Shown here piece by piece: positions 41,682 through 43,993 of a DNA stretch of 43,993 nt. Source of the stretch: CAITNM01 sp964446295 (GTDB lineage: Bacteria; Pseudomonadota; Alphaproteobacteria; Paracaedibacterales; CAITNM01); contig CAYUNR010000004.1 in NCBI GenBank assembly GCA_964446295.1, positions 1-43,993 on the forward strand, read 5' to 3'. Positions within the stretch are counted from its first letter, which is position 1; every line of letters begins with the position of its first letter. The translations under genes and the position numbers were made by a program. A model generated the notes under the pieces. It worked only from the letters and a program-made list of their open reading frames with translations. It was not told the DNA's origin and searched no databases.

Positions 41682-42125
41682 TTAAAATGGAATATCGTCA
41701 TTTAATTCGTCGAAATGACTAGGCAAAACACTACCGCCAGCATCGCCTTCAATACCATGGTGATCTCCGCCGCCCCTGCTGTCTAGAAGCGTTAGCTCTC
41801 CTCGGAAACGAGAAAGAACTACCTCGGTGCTGTAGCGCTCAACATTATTACTATCAGTCCATTTACGTGTTTGAAGGCTGCCTTCAATGTAAACCTTAGA
41901 GCCTTTGCGTAAATATTTTTCAGCAACTTCACCCAAACGATCATTAAATAGAACAACTCTGTGCCATTCTGTGCGATCTTTGCGTTCACCTGATTGCTTG
42001 TCTTTCCAGCTTTCACTGGTTGCTACTGAAAATGACACAATTTTTGAGCCATCTTGTGCGTTACGGACTTCAGGATCTTTTCCTAAATTTCCAATTAAAA
42101 TAACCTTATTTACGGAGCCTGCCAT
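41682..42125 (-). CDS. ssb: Single-stranded DNA-binding protein
   Basis: 147 residues. SSB protects ssDNA in replication and repair and recruits partners through its acidic tip. The OB fold is clear (NKVILIGNLGKDPEVR, then SFSVATSESWKDKQSGERKDRTEWHRVV) and the C-terminus ends with DDIPF, the conserved partner-binding tip. A Gly/Asp linker lies between. Divergent from erpA. Confidence 0.97.
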   Translation of the reverse strand: MAGSVNKVILIGNLGKDPEVRNAQDGSKIVSFSVATSESWKDKQSGERKDRTEWHRVVLFNDRLGEVAEKYLRKGSKVYIEGSLQTRKWTDSNNVERYSTEVVLSRFRGELTLLDSRGGGDHHGIEGDAGGSVLPSHFDELNDDIPF

Positions 42126-42154
42126 AATTGCCCTTTTGCTGTGAAAAATTTATA

Positions 42155-42183
42155 GTGACACCAGTAGTTAACAAAATTATATA
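42155..42183 (+). promoter_or_regulatory. Possible promoter of erpA, almost leaderless
   Basis: GTGACA (42155-42160), 17 bases, TATATA (42178-42183). Transcription would start about 6 bases before the erpA ATG, and no Shine-Dalgarno would be transcribed. Weak support. Confidence 0.3.
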
Positions 42184-42195
42184 GAAGTTGGCAAC

Positions 42196-42525
42196 ATGGA
42201 AGTGGCATTTAGTGTTACACCAAATGCAGCAGTGCATATTCAGAAAATCCTTGAAACTGAATCCCAGGGCAGCAGATTTCGTATTTCTGTGCAGGGTGGA
42301 GGGTGTTCAGGATTTCAATATAATTTTTTAATTGATGCTGAATTAACACCAGATGATAAAATTTTTACCCAAGGAACAACAGAAGTCGTGTTAGATTTTA
42401 TTTCATTGGGATTGCTTAATGGTTCTCAGTTAGATTATGTGGAAGATTTAACCGGGGCAAAATTTGTTATAAAAAATCCCAACGCAGCATCCGCTTGTGG
42501 TTGCGGCAATTCTTTTTCGATTTAA
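42196..42525 (+). CDS. erpA: Iron-sulfur cluster insertion protein ErpA
   Basis: 109 residues. A-type carriers pass Fe-S clusters to apo-proteins. The three ligand cysteines are present: C37 in GGGCSGFQYNF and C101/C103 in the C-terminal ACGCGNSF. The DFISLGLLNGSQLDYVEDLTGAKFVIKNPNA region is the standard family core. ErpA versus IscA/SufA is by overall likeness and absence of suf/isc neighbours. Confidence 0.93.
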   Translation: MEVAFSVTPNAAVHIQKILETESQGSRFRISVQGGGCSGFQYNFLIDAELTPDDKIFTQGTTEVVLDFISLGLLNGSQLDYVEDLTGAKFVIKNPNAASACGCGNSFSI

Positions 42526-42530
42526 AATAT

Positions 42531-43295
42531 ATGAAAATTGTCACCTGGAACGTTAACTCAGTACGTGCACGATTGCCGCACGTTGAGAATTTTTTGAAGG
42601 ACCATCAACCAGATGTCTTGCTACTGCAAGAATTAAAATGTGAAAAACATGCTTTTCCGCTATCACTTGAAGAATTTGGGTACAATTGTGCTGTGTTTGG
42701 TCAAAAGACCTATAACGGAGTTGCGATTTTATCAAAATATCCTATAGAAGATGTGCAGATGGGGATTCCATTTTTTGAAGACGCTTCGTCTCGTTACATT
42801 GAAGCATTTACAAACGGAGTACGAGTAGCCAGCGTGTATGTGCCAAACGGTCAAGAAATTGATTCTGCAGCCTATTTGTATAAATTAAATTTTTTCCAAG
42901 CACTTTATAACCACGCCCAATACCTATTAACTTTGGATGAACAAATCGTGATTGGGGGAGACTTTAATGTGGCTCCTACGGATGATGATGTTTACAATCC
43001 GGTCCTATGGAAAAACCAAGTGTTATGCAGTACAAGAGAACGAGAAGCTTTTCGAAAAATTGTGTATGCTGGCTTTACTGATGCAATAGCTCAAAGCACC
43101 CAAGGATCAATGCCATATACTTGGTGGAATTATCGACAGGGTGCATTTGCAAAGGATGGTGGTCTTCGGATTGATCATTTGCTACTATCACCCCAAGCAG
43201 CAGATAGCTTAGACACCACAATAGTGCACCGCTACATGCGTGGATTAGAAAAAGCTTCGGACCATGCGCCGGTTGAAGTAACGTTAAAAAATTAA
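42531..43295 (+). CDS. xthA: Exodeoxyribonuclease III
   Basis: 254 residues from the ATG at 42531, 5 bases after the erpA stop; an upstream frame would run into erpA and is not needed. XthA is an AP endonuclease and 3' exonuclease of base excision repair. Motifs: MKIVTWNVNSVRARL, LLLQELKCE (metal-binding Glu), YNGVAILSK, IGGDFNVAPTDDDVY and the terminal catalytic SDHAPVEV. Likely co-transcribed with erpA. Confidence 0.95.
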   Translation: MKIVTWNVNSVRARLPHVENFLKDHQPDVLLLQELKCEKHAFPLSLEEFGYNCAVFGQKTYNGVAILSKYPIEDVQMGIPFFEDASSRYIEAFTNGVRVASVYVPNGQEIDSAAYLYKLNFFQALYNHAQYLLTLDEQIVIGGDFNVAPTDDDVYNPVLWKNQVLCSTREREAFRKIVYAGFTDAIAQSTQGSMPYTWWNYRQGAFAKDGGLRIDHLLLSPQAADSLDTTIVHRYMRGLEKASDHAPVEVTLKN

Positions 43296-43306
43296 AGGAG
43301 CAGAAC

Positions 43307-43591
43307 GTGACAATTTCATTAACGGATGTTGCAAAAATTTCAAAATTATCAAGCATACGTTTGAGTGATGCTGAAAAAGTGGTTATGCAAACTCAGCTTG
43401 CAGGTATTTTTAGTTGGATAAATCAATTAACAGAAATTGATGTGAGCAATGTTAACTTAAATGATTTTCCGCAAGCACAAATGTTTGAGCGCGAAGATGT
43501 TGTGACAGCTCCTAATCAAGTAAAAGAAGTTACTCAGAATGCTCCACAAGTAGCACATGATATGTTTGCTGTGCCAAAAGTTGTTGAATAA
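43307..43591 (+). CDS. gatC: Asp-tRNA(Asn)/Glu-tRNA(Gln) amidotransferase subunit C
   Basis: 94 residues from GTG, with AAAGGAG at 43294-43300 giving a good ribosome binding site. GatC stabilises GatA in the GatCAB amidotransferase, which forms Gln-tRNA(Gln) or Asn-tRNA(Asn). The typical pattern 'V.kia.LarL.l.e.E......l..il..v..L...d' is met (DVAKISKLSSIRLSDAEK, FSWINQLTEIDVSNV). gatA starts 9 bases later. Confidence 0.95.
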   Translation: MTISLTDVAKISKLSSIRLSDAEKVVMQTQLAGIFSWINQLTEIDVSNVNLNDFPQAQMFEREDVVTAPNQVKEVTQNAPQVAHDMFAVPKVVE

Positions 43592-43600
43592 GGAATACCC

Positions 43601-43993
43601 ATGAATACAAAAATTACATTAAGCCAAGCAAAGCAAATGCTTGAAAAAAAAGAATGCTCTTCAACAGAATTGGTGCAGGCGTTTATTAATCAAGCAACTT
43701 CAAAGCGTAACCTGAATTGTTTTATTACAGAAACTTTTGACAATGCTCTTGTGCAAGCAGCTGAAGCAGATAAGCGAATTGCTAGTGGAAATGCTTTACC
43801 TTTAGATGGTTTGCCTATTGCTAACAAAGATTTATATTGCACTCAAGGTGTACGTACTACTGCTGGTTCAAATATATTGAAGAACTTTATTCCTCCATAC
43901 GAGTCAACTGTATCAGGGAATTTAAAAAAGGCTGGTGCAATTAGCCTTGGTAAATTGAACATGGACGAATTTGCTATGGGATCAGCAAATTTA
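43601..43993 (+). CDS. gatA: Asp-tRNA(Asn)/Glu-tRNA(Gln) amidotransferase subunit A, 5' part (3' end outside window)
   Basis: The first 131 codons, open at the window end. GatA is the amidase that liberates ammonia from glutamine. The visible part contains the amidase-signature lysine segment GLPIANKDLYCTQGVRTTAGS and later GKLNMDEFAMGSANL, typical of GatA. The catalytic Ser residues lie just beyond the window. Ribosome binding site AAGGA is 9 bases upstream. Confidence 0.96.
   Translation, partial: MNTKITLSQAKQMLEKKECSSTELVQAFINQATSKRNLNCFITETFDNALVQAAEADKRIASGNALPLDGLPIANKDLYCTQGVRTTAGSNILKNFIPPYESTVSGNLKKAGAISLGKLNMDEFAMGSANL

Overview
The window is 44 kb of AT-rich, densely packed bacterial chromosome (roughly 35-40% GC by eye). 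Gene content points to an alphaproteobacterium: NtrY/NtrX, CckA, an sdhC-D-A-B block, rsmG-parA-parB with parS sites, ErpA-type Fe-S carrier, and a small 'CYRTL...CY' lipoprotein. A partial type VI secretion locus, flagellar genes, several short secreted proteins of unknown function and a protein with the three-fold layout of eukaryotic mitochondrial carriers suggest a host-associated or intracellular lineage such as the Holosporales. That placement is inference; no rRNA is present to test it.

Layout. 1-8.2 kb: the 3' part of hemH (+), then tssK-tssL-tssM-tssA (-), transcribed toward hemH, with tssA and hemH overlapping tail to tail. 8.35-11.6 kb: tRNA-Tyr (+) next to parB-parA-rsmG-hslO (-), with two perfect 16-bp parS sites, one inside rsmG and one inside hslO. 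11.6-12.6 kb: the mitochondrial-carrier-like gene (-). 12.8-18.0 kb: ntrY-ntrX-trkA and a lolA-like gene (+). 18.0-20.7 kb: a small secreted protein (-), a 320-bp very AT-rich gap, and the RNase E/G gene (+). 20.7-24.2 kb: fliK-like, flgD, flgE (-) and an Ala-rich secreted peptide gene (-) with clear promoter, Shine-Dalgarno and terminator. 24.2-31.0 kb: birA and a stand-alone alarmone-hydrolase HD protein (+), an MFS transporter (-), infA (+), recA and cckA (-). 31.0-34.7 kb: Lon-N-domain protein, Trm112-like protein and waaA (+), a 6-TM cation channel (-), a secreted unknown (-). 34.8-38.1 kb: sdhCDAB (-). 38.2-41.7 kb: TerC (-), O-antigen ligase-like (+), secreted unknown (-), lipoprotein (+). 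41.7-44.0 kb: ssb (-), erpA, xthA, gatC and the 5' part of gatA (+).

How the genes work together: tssKLMA supply the baseplate (TssK), membrane complex (TssL, TssM) and cap/assembly (TssA) parts of a T6SS whose sheath, tube and spike must be encoded elsewhere. ParA, ParB and parS form a chromosome segregation module, implying the origin is not far away. NtrY-NtrX and CckA are signalling proteins; the NtrX AAA domain looks degenerate. FliK/FlgD/FlgE belong to hook assembly. Sdh is complex II. WaaA and the ligase indicate an LPS-bearing envelope.

The observations most worth following up are the SLC25-like carrier, the cation channel with a calcium-channel-type TGDDW filter, intrinsic-terminator-like hairpins inside the 5' coding part of waaA and inside birA, the parS pair written into two genes as the same peptide VSRET, the stand-alone ppGpp hydrolase, and the set of unrecognised secreted proteins.
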